A stretch of DNA of 64,000 nt from Rapana venosa (GCA_028751875.1 CM054161.1:47668152-47732151), one strand, 5' to 3'. Counted from the stretch's first letter, positions 10,901 to 25,197 are shown. Notes: a model not told the origin generated them from the sequence alone. Numbers and translations are program-made.

Positions 10901-13900
10901 AATGGCATTAGCATTAAGTTTTCTGGTCTGTACACTTTGAGCACAACGCCCACACTTCTCTCAATCCACAGACACTAATGAACCTTACTCAACTGATTGC
11001 TGGGGTGACTTGTCAGTTGATCGATTTGATTGAAGCTGTGTATTTGTGTGTTTATAAACAGGGGAAACTTGAGATTGTTGTTATCTTAAGTCTGAAGCTG
11101 TCTTCTATTCACCTCAGTTTGACACTCAAAACCAGGCAGAGTCAGCCAAGGGATGTGGTGGGGGGGGGTTTTTTAGACACAAAAAGACAAAGCTGGAAAA
11201 GGATGTCCCAAACTTACTTGTTCTGGAGGAAAAGTCGAATTTAGACATTTTTACCTAAGGGGAAGTAACCGCTATGTTGTGTGTGATCGGGGATTGTTCA
11301 AAGGATTTACAGTGGGGTTTAGAATGCATTCACACACACACACACACTCACAACTCACACACTATGCAAAAAGGAGTTTCAGCTGGAACCTCTAGCACTA
11401 TTGATTAAGCCCAGATTCGGAATGTTTCATTTCAAACTATGAGCTTGCCGTTCAGTAAATACCACGACTTTTGGGTTCTTCGTTTTGGATTATTGTTGTT
11501 GTTGTTTTTCACCTTAGCCTTATCCCATCATTCACCTTTGTAGGTGGTGGTGGGGGTAAAAAAGAGAGGGTGGTGAGGGATTTTTTAATTTTTTGTTTTG
11601 GGTTTTGTTTTTGGGGTTTTTTATTACTTTTTTTTTTCTTGTTGGAGACATGGCCTGGGGCTGCACGATAACGCTTATGGTCCAGATCCTTTTCGTGTGA
11701 AGCTGTATACTTTGGGATCTTTTTCTGTGTCTGTCAATGGCCTTCATGATGTTCGGGTATCATTTGTCTCGTGTTCGTCCCATTATGGTGCAATCTTTGG
11801 CATAGATGTGGTATGAGGGAACTGATTGTATTGCTGAATTCTATTGAAGTAGTGTTATGGAACATAGTATATGCTTGGTCCCTATTACAGATATGAGAAT
11901 ATCAGACATAGCAATAATAATGCACCTGTTACAAGTTCATAAATACAACAACAATGACATGATTACAAAACTACATACACATGGGGATTTGGTTGTTTTT
12001 AAAATAATTTTTATTTATAAAAGCACATGATTGATTATTCCTTATCCTTCGGACGGGAAAAAAACAAAAAACCTTATAAACCGAAATGAAAAATTGTCAG
12101 ATAGACTTGGGAGATACTAGAGACTGCACTAGTGGGGCTGTATGTCCCTTTCTATTGTGCTTGCTTCTGTGGAACACTGCTTTTGAGAAAGGCCATCCAG
12201 AGAAAATTATAGCATGGGTGACAGCTCAGGATAGTAGACATTCTGTTAGATTTAAATATAAATGCATCAGTCTCAGTTGGGAGGGAAAATCACAAACAGC
12301 ATAATATGGAGTTGGTCATTTCAGCATTCATTGTCCTTAACGCTGGGGACAATACGGTTTTTATCATGTACCACAGATGGATGAGCAAGGAACACTTTAA
12401 ACTGTTCCCTTTTCAAAAAAATTCTTTTCTCATTTTATTGTTTAAATAGCCTGTACATTTTCTGGTTTTGAATGACTATAACAACTTTATTACTCTCCAA
12501 CTGCAATTTAAACTTTTAAAAATAGTTTCGACTTATGAGTAAATCAAATTGTTGACTAATATGCATAATGGAAGCATTTTACCATTAAAGCAGTATGATT
12601 TGCTTATTAATATTCTTTTTACGTCGGACATAGGTTGACCAATAAATCTCAAAGAAAAATGTATTTTTAACATAATACAATGATTTTTTGGCATGAATCT
12701 GCAGGCCTGCTTACAAAATAAAGCCATGTTAATTAAAATATTCTTTATATTGAGAAAACACCTTATAATTTTGTCAGTAAGCTAGTTGACAGTTGTATTT
12801 ATTGTTTTTGTTTCCCAAAGAATGGCAGTGATTTCGTGCCACGCTCACAATTGGGCAGTACATGTAAAGTTCACACGTACTTTTTTATTATAACTCTGTC
12901 TTCTCCACTGAAGGAGGTGAGTAGGATAATCTGCAATAATCATTCCATGGATGACATTCCATCTATGACATTTTGGATGAAACTACCAGACCCTGTGCAA
13001 TGCATGCTTGATGCCCTACACTTTAATTACTGTTCGCTTTTCAAAATGTGTAGGCCTTTGTGGGAACAGATGACAAAATTTGCAAAACCGCATACACACG
13101 GGGACTGGATGTAAAAAAGCACATGAATGCTTATTCCATTATCCTCAATATTAAATAAATGAATAGCTACATTGAAAAAAATCTTGTCATCTGAGCGCTT
13201 TGATTTGTTGTTGCTTTACAAGATTCAGCGCTATACAATATCCATATATTATTATTAATATTATTATTATAATATAACGCTACACAACATCACACGATTC
13301 CACCCATGATATAGAATAGGGAAGAGCAGGGTGTGGGCCTTTTAATTTTCCATTAAAAAAATCTCAGAAGTATAGCCATAACATCACAGAAAAACGAAAG
13401 TAACTGGATAATTCTAAACAACTCATCAAGCCAAATGTTCTAATATAATTGGTGTTGATGAGTGTGTGGCCTTTTTGATTTGATTTTTTTTTAATATCAG
13501 GAAATTGGACAGCTGAATCTGAGACTTTTCTTTCTTGGTTTGTGTTGTTGACTTTTTGTTTGTTTGGTTTTGTGCTTTTGTTGCTTTTTCAATTTTGTTT
13601 TGCTTTTTCTGTTTTTTTCTTGACTATGAAATGTAACACATAAAATCTCCCAAGGAAGCAAACATCAAAGTAAGGGAAAACAATCGTGCTCTTTGACTTC
13701 CATGCAACTTAAGAGTGGGGGGGGAGGGGGGGGGGGGGGGTTGAGAGTTGATATTCGGAGTGGTAAGTTGATATAAAGAATATTTTTTAAAGAATTTTAT
13801 TCATATCTCCTAGGTTTTCTTTAAGTTAGGTAGGTGCTTGGGTATTATCTGTTCAAAACCAACAGGAACAAAAATTTGGCCCCCCTGGACATAGAGGAAG

Positions 13901-14790
13901 GAAAGTAGTGGAGAATAGAGCCTTTCTGCTAAGTACTTGGATCAACTTGAAATGAAGCAACATGCAAACGCGACTATACAAAGCCATGCTAACCACACAA
14001 CTGCCAGGACCAACAACCTATGCCAGCCCATCCTGAAAATGAAACATCAATGTTACAGAAAAGACCAAACCATTAGATACCCCTGAGCAAAGCTGGACCA
14101 ACGACGACCCACATTACACAGCTGTGACTGAAGAAAAGCAGTGATGCTGAAGTTGAAATGACCCCAGGAAGAGAAAATATAAAGAAAAGGATAGAAGGAG
14201 GCAGGAAAGGCAACTAGAGAGAGAGGAGAGGAGAGTGAGGGGGCCGGGGGGGGGGGGGGGGGGTCAATGGGCAAAGTCAGGTCGGTCATGGATATAATTA
14301 GGCGAGCGTACATGGACTGGTTTGTCCCAATCTAAATTGTGCTTGATTCCTGGGATACATGACGTTTTGGACCAAAGGGCTCCGAGAAAAATATCTAGCA
14401 TCGGCAGCAGCTAGATAGTAAGGAACATCTGTTAGAAGTATTATTTAAACTGCATCAGTTGCAGTGGGAGGAAATTCACAACAGAATAGGACTGGCATGT
14501 GTTGATTACTGGTCATCAATACACAGGGGACGTAATTACTATTTTATTATACTGCTCGGAAAGAGAATATCCCCTTTCTCCCAGTGTCTTTATCTCCTTT
14601 TCCATATGAAAAAAATATCTGTTAGTGTAACTGGTTTTACAATATTACTATAACCACTTTTACAGCAATGACTCAATCAAATGTTGTATTTAACAAATTA
14701 TAATAATTACATACATAATATATGGAATTTATATAGCGCTGAATCTTGTAAAAAAAACAAACAAATCCAAGCGCTCTTAAAAAAAATATT
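10890..14790. repeat. 3.9-kb tandem array, unit 1 (indel-rich)
   Basis: Corresponding landmarks recur about 3.9 kb downstream. 10910 matches 14810, 11460-11820 matches 15360-15740, 12300 matches 16210, and 12836-13120 matches 16760-17050. Matching blocks are long, but alignment needs many one-base insertions and deletions, mostly in short homopolymers, as expected of poorly polished long-read sequence. The open stretches in this region (for example 11471-11816 and 12836-13114) are not conserved between the copies and are not taken as genes. Poly-G runs occur at 13717-13740 and 14243-14262. Confidence 0.75.
12960..13275 (+). repeat. SINE body plus LINE-type tail
   Basis: Has the SINE body (gatgaaactaccagacc, ggggactggatgtaaaaaag, gcttattccattatcct). 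It then runs into agcgctttgatttgttg...cagcgctat and an (ATT)n-like tail at 13230-13275. This shows the complete 3' structure, SINE body joined to a LINE-derived end. Confidence 0.7.
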
Positions 14791-17060
14791 GGCAACTTTT
14801 GCATTAATTTTTCTGGTCTGTACACTTTGAGCACAACGCCCACACTTCTCCAATCGACAGACACTATTGAACCTTTCTCAAAAATGATAGCTCGGGGTGA
14901 CTTGTCAGTGATGATTTGATTGAAGCTGATCCAGCCTATGGCTAATGTATTTGTTGTGTTTATAACTGGGGAAACTTGAGGAATTGTTTGTTATCTTAAG
15001 TCTGCAAGCTTGTCTTCTTATTTCACTCAGTTTGACACCGAAAACCAGGCAGAGTCAGCCAAGGGATGTGGTGGGGGTTTTTTTTAGACACGGAATGACT
15101 AAGTGGAAAGGATGTCCAAAACTTACTTGTTCTAGAGGAAAAAGGTCGATTTCTAGACATTTTTTCCTAAGAGGGAAGTAACGCTATGTTGTGTGTGGAA
15201 CGGGTTTGTCAAAGGATTTACAGTGGTTTAGAATTCATTCACACTCACCACTACACCACACCACACACCAATCCACACGCATGCAAAAGGACGAGCTGGA
15301 ACTCTAGCACCTATGGAATAAGCCCAGATTCGGAGATGTTCAATCAACTCTGAGACTGCGATTCAGTAAAACCAGATTTGGGTTCTTCGTTTGGTTTATT
15401 GTTGTCGTTGTTTTCTCCCCTTTGTTATCCCATCTTTCCACTTGTAGGTGGTGGTGGGAGGTAAAGAGAGGGTGGCGAGGGATGGGATTTTTTAATTTTT
15501 TGTTTTGGTTTTTGTTTTGGTTTTTTAAAACGTTTTATACTAAGTTGGAAACATCGCTGGGGTGCAACGTTAAACTATTCTGGACCAGTATCCTTTTCGT
15601 GCAGCTGTATTTTCTGGATCCTATTTCTTGTGTCTGTAATGGCCTCCTGATGTTTCGCGGTTCTATTTTTCTCGTGTTTCGTTACTATTATGGAAGCAAA
15701 ATCTTTGGCATAGTAGATGTGGATAGAGGGGATGATGTATTGCTGAATTCTAGTGAAGTTGTTGTTATGGACGTTTGTATGTGTTTGTCCCTATACAAGA
15801 CGAGAAATATCGACTTTAAGCAATATAATGCACTGTACAAGTTCATTAAAACAACAACAATGAAAGATTTACAAAACTACATACACATGGGGATTGGAGG
15901 GATGTTTTAAAATAATTATTTAAAAGCACATGATTGCTTACTCCTTATACTCAAAATAAAAAAAAAACATTATAAAGAAGAAAACTTGTCAGTTAGACAT
16001 GGGAGATTGATAACTAGAGTAAGCACTAGAGGGGCATGGTTATGTCCTTCTCAAATAATCGTGCTTGTTTCTGTGGAAACACTGACTTTTGAGAAAGCCA
16101 CTCCAGAGATAATATATAGCATGGCAGCAACACAGTGATAGTAGACATCTGTTAGAATAAATATTAAACTGCTTCAGTCTCTGGGGGAAGGGAAAATCAC
16201 ATACATGCTATTAGGAGTGGGGCATTTTCAGCATTCATTGCCCATAATGCTGGGGACACATTACTGTTTTTATCATGGACCACACTCGGATGGGCAAGAT
16301 ACACTTTAAACTGTTCCCCTTTTTAAAATATTCTTTTTCTCAATTTTTGTTTAATATATCCAGTACATTTTAACTGGTTTTGGAATGATCTTTATAACAA
16401 ACTTTATTACCCAACTGCAATTAAAACCATTAAAATAGTTTGACCCATTTTGAGCAATCAAACGTTGGACACAAAGCAAAATGGAAGCATTTTTACCAAT
16501 AAAGCAGTATGATTTGCTATTAATTTTTCTTTACGTCACGTCATTTGGTTTGGACATAGATCTCAAGAGAATGTATTTTTATCATTTACAATGATTTTTT
16601 GGCATGAATCTGCAGCATGCTTACAAATAAGAGCACTATTTTAATTTTATTTAAAATTCTTTTTATTGAGAAGTAAAAGAAAACACCTATTATTTTGACA
16701 GTAAGCTGCTTGACAGTGTATATAATGTTCTGTTTCTCAAAGAATGGCATTGTGATTTGTGCACTTTCACCATGGCAAGTACATGTAAGTACACTACGTC
16801 ATATTTTGATTATAACCTTTGTTTTCTACACTTGAAGGAGGTGAGTAGAAATGCACATCATTCCAGGGTTGGACATTTCCCATCTATGAAATATTGGATG
16901 AAACTACCAGACCCTCGTGCAATGCATGCTTGATGCCTTACACTTTTAAATCCTGTTCCACTTTTCAAAAGAGAAGTGCCTTTGTGGGAACAGATGACTA
17001 AATTTGCAAAAAAACCGCCATACACTCCGGGGACTGATGTAAAAAAGCACATGGAGTTAG
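14791..17060. repeat. 3.9-kb tandem array, unit 2 (partial)
   Basis: Second diverged unit, homologous to 10890-13130 and running across the left edge of the large duplication at 16365. The longest open stretch here (15422-15910) is not conserved in unit 1, where the same DNA has stops and frame changes, so it is not annotated as a gene. Confidence 0.7.
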
Positions 17061-17064
17061 GGGT
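16879..17064 (+). repeat. Diverged SINE body fragment (duplicate)
   Basis: Exact counterpart of 515-700 in the second copy of the large duplication. Confidence 0.6.
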
Positions 17065-17328
17065 AAAAGGCGAGTCAAGCTCAACCTTATGTTTATACCA
17101 AAACCTGGCAACTTTTGGTCCGATTCGGCTTCGCCTCAATTGGACCAAAAACTTGGCATTGTTTTATATTTATAAAAACTAAGCAGTTTACCTTTTGACT
17201 CGGTTTTACCCTATCTCTCTTACTAAAACTGGAAAGTAATACTTATTATTTTTTGATGGGTATTATTTTATAAAACTATTAAAATTATGGGGAATTTATG
17301 CTAAATACAATATTTTGTCAGAACTTTA

Positions 17329-17474
17329 TTTATACTAATCTTATCAAGAACCTTATCAAGAAACTTATCAAGAACTTATCAAGAACTTACAAGAACTTAC
17401 CAAGAACTTATCAAGAACTTATCAAGAACTAAAACAAGAACTATATTAAAGAACTTGGACAAGAAATAAACAAG
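17329..17474. repeat. Short minisatellite, aacttatcaag units (duplicate)
   Basis: Counterpart of 965-1110 in the second copy of the large duplication. Confidence 0.8.
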
Positions 17475-19003
17475 TCCCTATCAAACAACATTGTTTAAAC
17501 CTTATTCAAACCAACTTGTCAAGAACAACAATAATTTTTTTACACATAAATTATATTGATAAAGATAGACAACATGAACTGCAACGAACTTTTTGTTTTG
17601 ACATTACTGGTTCTTGTCAGAGATATAACAGATGAGACGAGTCTACCCACCCTCCCCCCACCCCCCCCCCCCCCCCCCGGATAAGAAGGACGAAGTTGTA
17701 CTCTCTTGCTGATTGTGGTTAAAGCAATGCATTAATTAGGAACACAACTAACAGTTGAACTGGTTTGCAGCAGTTATTCACCACAAGACATTAATAAGTA
17801 TTTTAAATAGGTATGGAATCTCTTCTTAAGGTAGACAAAAGATAGTGAAAAGCCTTAGGGCATTTACTGTTATTGGACTATATTCTAAAGCAACAAGTTG
17901 CGTCGTCCTTTAATGTGGACTCAGAAGCTGACTTGGCTTATGACCTCTCACAAGATCCTATTTTTGTCTAGACCGCTGGAGGACAACTAGGCTGTGATTT
18001 GTATTTCGTTTTGCTCTCTGTTAGCACCAGTAATGCTGCTAGTATGATAACATAAAACCTATAAAATTAACCACATAGAAAGATGGAACAAGAACACATC
18101 CCAGATCCAACAGGAGCACAGGATAATGCCACGAACCAAGAGCAACCCTCCCTTGCCACAAGTGACATCTGTAACATAAGAATCTGGGAGAGTTGATGCT
18201 GGCATGAGGTTAGCAAGAATGGGAAATGACAGAAAAAACTAGCAACAATGCAATGCAAAAGATTTCTTATCTGGAGAATCATTAGAAAAACAGATGGCCT
18301 ATAGAACAACAGAAAAAGGAAACAGCACCACCCTCGCCTAAAAACAACTATTCAGTCTTACTTGTTTTATACGGTGTTAACTGCTATGGGAATTGGTTAT
18401 ACAGCTAATAGTGTATTGGAGCAGCATTGAAACCAACAAGACAAGAACCCACTACATTGAAACAAAAGCCAAAACCACAACGGACAACACTGCAATGCAA
18501 ACTGCCTGACAACGATCAATTCAGATGTATTAATTGATTTAAATAAATAATTATACTTATCATAGGTAGAAATATGAGTACTGAAAGACTGCTGTCATAT
18601 TTGGTTACCACGCTGCGTTATTGGCAGTCTTAAGTTTACGGCTATACTATGTTAGGAAAAGGAGCCTCTAAAAATGAAGCCTGCTGATTTAGGAAAAACT
18701 AGACTTTGAAGACAGCGGGCCAAGCTAGTTGTGGTTGTAAACAGCTCCATTGCTACAAAAGGTACTTCCTGGTTAAGTGGAATCATTCCAGAAAATATTA
18801 GTCCATAAATAAAAATGCTTCTTTAGTGATGATGGTTGGTGGTGCTGTAGTTAACGCACTTGCTTTTACAGGCAGCTACTACTGTTTCTAAACTTCATAC
18901 AGGGTCGATGAGAGGAAGAGGACATGATAAAGCATTAGACAAACCTGAAACAGAGCACAGGCAGAATAAGACAATTGAATTGCACAGTTGATTTATTAAC
19001 GAA

Positions 19004-20254
19004 AAAACTTTCGTGAAAAAGGACATGCTGCAAAAACATTTTCTGATGTTTGAGGCGGCAATAAAAGAGTACTACATTGTGGACAGGCAAACAATATCTC
19101 CTATTATCTATGCCACAGCTTCGTGATTATTATAAACCCACTGAAAAACCAGATGGACAGGCGATGATTGCTTTTATTGTGGTGGGCTTGACAATAGTTT
19201 ATTCCTTTTGCACAGAAGGTTGGTTAACCAACAGGGCAATTTTTTTATTATTATATTAGAACAATGGAGGCCAAAACTCTCTACTATGATCTACTACACA
19301 TCCAAAAGGGGTACTGGAATGGACAGGCAGCTATTAATAAATGAGCATTTTGCAGCAGGAGTATAGTTCCGTAGTAGCAAAAAGAAGTGGCTGTATAAAC
19401 ATGCAATATGGCAGATTATTTACCGCACTCAAGGCGCATTAATAGACACTCCTTCATCAACATGAAGCCATATGATTTCTCATCAAATTGACTTTTTTAC
19501 GTCCCCATGAACACAATCAGAAGAAAGAGGTATAAAGTATGCACTGACTGTGGTGGACGTAGTTCTAGGTATAAAGATGCAGGAGCCCCTTCTGAAAGAG
19601 TGCCACAGCAACTGCTGTTGCTATTGCAGGAAATCTATAGTCCGGGGCCATTAATAATATCCAGACTTATTCAGTGCGATGTGTTGGTAAAGAGTTTAAA
19701 GGAGCATTTAATCAGCTGTTTCTAAAGCATGGGTTGCCTATAAAAAGAGGTATAACAGGCAAACCACATGATCTCAAGCATGGGTTGAAAGTTTTAACAA
19801 GCTATTAGCAGTAAGACTGTTTTGTCATATCAGTACCAACCTAGAAATCATGTTCCAGGCACACGAAATACAGAGTGGGTAAGATGTCTGCCTGTACAGT
19901 TTTGTGAGCAATGGAACTTTGAGATAATAAGCCACATGGGTTATAAACCTGTGGGCGCTATCAAAGGCAAAACAATACTGCAGCACACCCAAACAACACC
20001 TTCTAAGCAACACTTTTTACCCTTTGGGAAGAAACTGAGATACTGTATGTCTGGAGAAGCTGAAGCACAGCGACAGTCACAAACGAGCAACAGATCCCAT
20101 CTGGAGCATATGACTCTTTTGTACTAATAATAGAATAGTTGGTGGAGATGGTTCCTCTATTTTATTATTTGTCTATTACCTGCACCACAACGAGCTTGTG
20201 TTAGAGGGAAACTGCAGCTTAGTGCCACCTAATACTGTCCGGCTTTAGTAAGGT
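19004..20254 (+). pseudogene. Broken rve integrase (duplicate copy)
   Basis: Same sequence and same lesions as 2640-3890, inside the second copy of the large duplication. The catalytic-Asp block is near 19534-19563, the second Asp near 19666-19680 and the Glu near 19784-19804. Because every break is shared, it carries no independent information on whether the element is old or young. Confidence 0.72.
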
Positions 20255-20743
20255 AGGTCACTATTTCATCAGATGTAAGTGACTGTTATGGTCTCATCTA
20301 ATGTTTTTTTGTTACTCACAATTTTTGGGAAAAACATCTTTGATTATACTGAAGTGGGTTGGACACTCTCTCATCATACTAACAACTCCTAGATATTATT
20401 TAGCACCTACTTCTTTTGTACCATGATCAAGTTTTATTTCTAGCTTTGCTGGCCAATGTTTTTAGAATGTCAGCAATGTACAGCAGTGAGAGGACATTGT
20501 AACCCACTAAATGTATTTGATAAAGGAGGTAAACAATCCATTGTGAGTTCAATATAATTTGTAACTCGTTATAAATGTTTTTATAAAAAAATTTATTAAT
20601 TAATTACTTTGTTCTCCCAGTGTCCAAGTGTGTAAGAGTGCTTGGTGATGAATATACTCGTTTTGTATCCTGCGCAATCAATGTCTTTTTTCTATCCACA
20701 GTTGGTTGATTTGGATGCAGGTTGAGCCAGAGCTTTGGGTGTC

Positions 20744-22564
20744 ATGATGAAATACTCTACCTCAAAGGAGCCTCTTTGTAGTTATCATGACAGATGCTTG
20801 TTTTGACCACCTGTTTGCCAACACCTTTTGCCTTTTTTATAACCACCTGTCTGGCTTGCAACACTATTACATCTTGGCCCTCAGCCCAACATATTCTTGG
20901 CATAATAGTTCCGTTCATCTCATCTTCATCTTGCCAATAAATTTTGGGTTTACTGATGATGCTAGGGGACGTATTTTGGATAATACACTGGTGTCCATAC
21001 CATGACTGACCCCAGCGCTACCGTCCTCTATACAAGGGCTTTGTATATATCTTCTGTGGGTATGTCTAGGATTGAAAGAGTCGGGTCTGGGTCAAGACAA
21101 TTACACCAGGATATTTAGCCTTGTGTAATCATACAAGTACTCCAGCATTAACAGTTTGGGACAGCTCCGCACGCTGAACCCAATGATTACTGGTTTGTCT
21201 GTTTAACCTGCAAACTTCTTCATTCTTGATGCCATATCAGACTGTCTGGATATTGGCCTATAGTCTGATGCTTGCTTTGATGTCTAGCTTTATGGTTCGT
21301 TTTCTTTTTGTGACTAATCTAACATCTTTTCTTTTAGTGTGGGTTCTCCATTGTTTTACCCAAGCTGCTGTTGTTTCAGAGTTTGATGTAACCTTTTCTG
21401 ATGCATCGGTTGCCTTTCGTTATCAGATCAGCTGTTCTTCTTGATGTATGGTTTCTTGAATTGCTCTTGATCAAACTCAATTGATACGCTTGAACAGCAG
21501 TAAGAATTACCCATGCCTTAGGTAGAATCTGCTAGCAGTCTTGTTGTGACAAAACATACGTGCTATCTTGTCATTTAAGTTTGGTACAAGACTTTGGTGG
21601 TTCTTTTGGAGATGTTTGAGCCTTTCTGCTGCATTGGGTAGTCTTTGGTGGCCATTGTGTAGTTCATGGGGATAGACTAAATCTACTTCTAGATCTCCAA
21701 ACCCTTTGACGCTTGATTCCGGCACCCTTTGTGGACACAACGCTTTTAGAGTCTAATCAACAGCCAAAAGGACCATTAAACAACTGAAAGTTTCTTATTG
21801 GGAGTGAATGACAACATGCACATCCATACAGGATTGTTTGCGTCCAAGTTACATGATGTAGTAGATGCTTTGCTAGGATCTTAGTCTTCTATATATTTGT
21901 TGTTGGCCTTACAGTAGTTGTGCGATTGCCATACTGATGCCACAACGACAAAACCATCCTCATTCATTTGGAGCATTGGCAGGTCAGACAACAAATCAAT
22001 CTTCACTCAGTAAACTTCAGAAAAGCATCCCAAGACATTACCGGTGCTGTGATATAGTGTGATGGGTCTAGTCCTTAATGTTTCTTTCGGTCTTTCTGTA
22101 GTTCTCAAAGACATCAGCAAGCAAACATGCCTCAGCATGTAGATACTGATTCTTGGTAATCGCCCTTCGTCCGGACACTTGCGATCTTTTGCCATGCCAC
22201 TGAGCATGCTGTTAGTCTCATCACTGATTCTTTTTCCCAGTTCAAATATGCTGAAGAAGCTTCTTTTGGAGGCAGAGTCTTCTTCATCAAGCGTTCCAAC
22301 GATTTCATGTAAACTTAAGGATTGAGCCTTTTCGCACGAGCTTTGTGGTCGTAGTATTTTTGTAATTGAGCAAGTACTCAGTGAAGAAGACAAGGACTCT
22401 AGAGATCCCATCAGATGTTGTGCAGAATCCAAAGGAAGGATAAGCTATTTAGTGTAAAAAGTCAGGTACTTCTCTGATGACTGTTGCAATGCAGTAAGCC
22501 TTATACTATCAGTTATGCCTGCATAATTTGGTGTGAGTTCAACCTCTTAGATTGTGGAGAGACT
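20744..22564 (-). pseudogene. Broken family B DNA polymerase (duplicate copy)
   Basis: Exact counterpart of 4380-6200 with the same stops and frameshifts. VPNLNDK is at 21587-21567 and the GKTMEN block at about 21361-21344. It is part of the 16365-25197 duplicate. Confidence 0.75.
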
Positions 22565-24027
22565 GGCAGCTTCCATGTTTTTGGGATCTATTTTAGTTTG
22601 TTGATCAAATTACTATGTGGGCTCCACGAAACTTACTACTGATGTGGTCATGATCTCTGACTGGTGTGAATTGTCTGCCACCTGAGGTGTTAATAAATTA
22701 CACAAAGCCGCAATGTGTGGCAGATGAAGCATACCGGCTCCTGGTCTCTTCTGACATAATTGATCTCTTGCAGGTTTAGCTGTTGAGAGTAGTGGTTATT
22801 GATTTGCTTTCATGTGTTCAAGAAAAAGCTTTGCCGCGTCCGGTCTCGATACAAGAATGGTTGAGTGTGCACATCTGATCTTAACAACAACGTAGCAAAG
22901 GAACAGACTTGATGATTACTTGAGTAAGACTGTTTTTGGCATTTTGTTCCGGTTGCGGGTCCTTGGATTATGGCACAAATGATGACTCAAAGTCTGCATT
23001 TTACACTAACATAGGGAATCTTTTGTGCTTTTTTTATGTTTGTGAAGTACACCTTGCTTCCTGGCTTTGGTGTTACAAGTTCAGTGATTGCTTGGTCTCA
23101 TCTTACAAAATGTTTTTGCGTTTGTCCTGCTGCCTGTAAAGATGGTAAACGAACCATAGCATCGTCTGCCAATAAAACTCTTGTTTGTGCTGATGTTTTG
23201 TTGTTCGTGCTTATAAGGTTACTCACTTGTTCTATAAGTGTTTTATAATGCACATTTATCATCACAATAAGTCTACATGGTTTTTGTTGGGATCACCTAC
23301 AGTGGGTGTCTTGCTAGAAATGCGTATTTTGGTTGTGGCATAGGGCTGCCAATCTTTCGGTGTACACATATCACACTGATGGGTGGGTTTTGTTCCTCAA
23401 ACTTGTCAATGCTCCTAACAGGCCAAGGAAAGTCAAATGCGGGTGTAGTTCAAGCTTGTCACGTGTTCATGATAGTTTGAAACCTCTCTCTGCATTCTTT
23501 GTTACATGAAAACAGGCTAGCCAGCACACACACATAAAAATTATCATTGGGTTTGAATGTTCAGCACAGCACGTTTTGCATACAAACATATGGTGGCAAG
23601 GGAATGTAACTTCTACCAACAATGGGATTGAACTTTTGTTTGCTTTAGTTCTTTGCGAAGAGCCTTACCACTGTCCATACTGATTCCCCTCATTCTTGCT
23701 GTTTCTGCGAATGTTCGAAGTTGCGCATCATCTCATTGCCCATGTTGTGTTGAGCTCTTCAAAGGAGTTCAGTGCTTTAGTTGTGTTTGTCGACACATGT
23801 ACAGTTAATTCTTCATTCTTTATTTGCCGTGTTGATAAGAATTCAGCAACAACTGCACCTTACTGGTGGATCTATGTTTTAGGTGTTGGTATTTGTTGCT
23901 ATTGCATCTTGATTGCTTTGTACCACGTCCTGCGCTTGTTGTAACATTTAGCTCTATAGTCTTGAAAAACAAAACTTTTGGTCATACTGAGCCTCAACTA
24001 AAATCTCTAACTCATATAGTATGTTCT

Positions 24028-24314
24028 TTCGAGCCAGAAGGCCCATAGAGACGGGCTTATCCCGGTATTTTCTGTAGCGTTTAAGCGAAACTGATGGTTT
24101 ATCACCACCCCTGTGACAGGGAACGCTAGGGTCTGTCGCCAGATACTTCCCCAGCAGAGCTAGGTACCCACTTGTCCTACTGGGTGGAGTGAGGAAAATT
24201 AGGGTAAATGTGTCTTTCCAAAGGACACACACCGTAGCGAGCGGGGGATCGAACCCGCGACCTCTGGAATCACGAGTTGACCGCCTAAACCACTCCGACC
24301 ACGGTTGCCTCCCT
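24028..24314 (-). repeat. tRNA-derived SINE (duplicate copy)
   Basis: Counterpart of 7664-7950 in the second duplication copy. Confidence 0.75.
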
Positions 24315-25197
24315 CTAACTAATATAGTAAAAAAAAAAATAATTATGTAATTAATTAATTATTGTTCTTTGTTTTTTTTTGTTTTGCTACGGTATGATGC
24401 AGTGAATCTCCACATAGGTAATTCTTAGCTCCTTAATTGAGTACTCGCTGATCGTTTTTTTTAAAGCACTGTCTTGGCCAAGCATAATTACCCACTTTTT
24501 TATATATTCCTTTTTTATTGAGTCAATGTCCACAGCATAGCTTTGTGTTGTTTGTTTTGGAGGTCAAAACTTTTTGACGCTTGTAGTCATGTAGTATCCT
24601 GAAGTCGCTGAACTTCCTTTCTGATATGTGGAATCTGTTAGAGCTTTTGCTAATAATGAGCCTGATTGAGCTTTGCTTGGCTAATGTCAAGGCAACCACA
24701 GGAATCTTGGTTTTCTAGTTTACGCACAACCTTCTTCAGAAATAGACTGTTGTGACAACAATGAAAAGGTCCTGTGTTATTGAAAACAGAGGCCCAATGC
24801 TTGTGTTGCAGGTGCAGAAATTCCAGTAGCCAAGAGTGCATCCCTGTTCTGCTGCTCTGTAGACAGGGTTGCTGTACCTGTAGCTCAACACAGAAATGCT
24901 GATTGTACATACGCCTGCTTTTTGTATTCTTTGCTATTCGTTGCCTCAATGTCATGCTGCTTCTGTGTAATGTTTGTCAATCGAAAAGGCATTAGCTTAT
25001 CATAAAGAGTTTCAGGATCTGGTGCACTAGGGAAACTTTAGGATATTTAGCGGTCGTCATCTTATTTCTTATTACTGTTAAAAATAAATGTGTGAGTGGA
25101 ATTTTTATTGGTATTCATTCTGTAAGTCTTGTAATTGATTGTCCGGGCCAGTACAACATCCTGTGTAAAGACTGCACGAGGTCAATGTTGTGTAGGT

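Larger units (their letters stand above)
16365..25197. repeat. Perfect 8.8-kb duplication, copy 2
   Basis: Second copy of bases 1-8833 at a constant offset of 16,364. It is followed by a LINE 3' end and SINEs, whereas copy 1 is followed by unrelated sequence leading into a noisy tandem array. The left junction at 16364/16365 lies inside a diverged repeat that continues across it: 16200-16364 matches 12300-12470, and 16365-17060 matches 12470-13130. So the first bases of the duplicated block also belong to the 3.9-kb repeat family. Confidence 0.95.

Noticed and set aside
15422..15910. 162-codon open stretch on +
   Set aside because: The homologous DNA at 11500-11990 is not open in any matching frame, and the region is rich in indels. 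Composition is Phe/Trp/Leu-rich from T- and G-runs.
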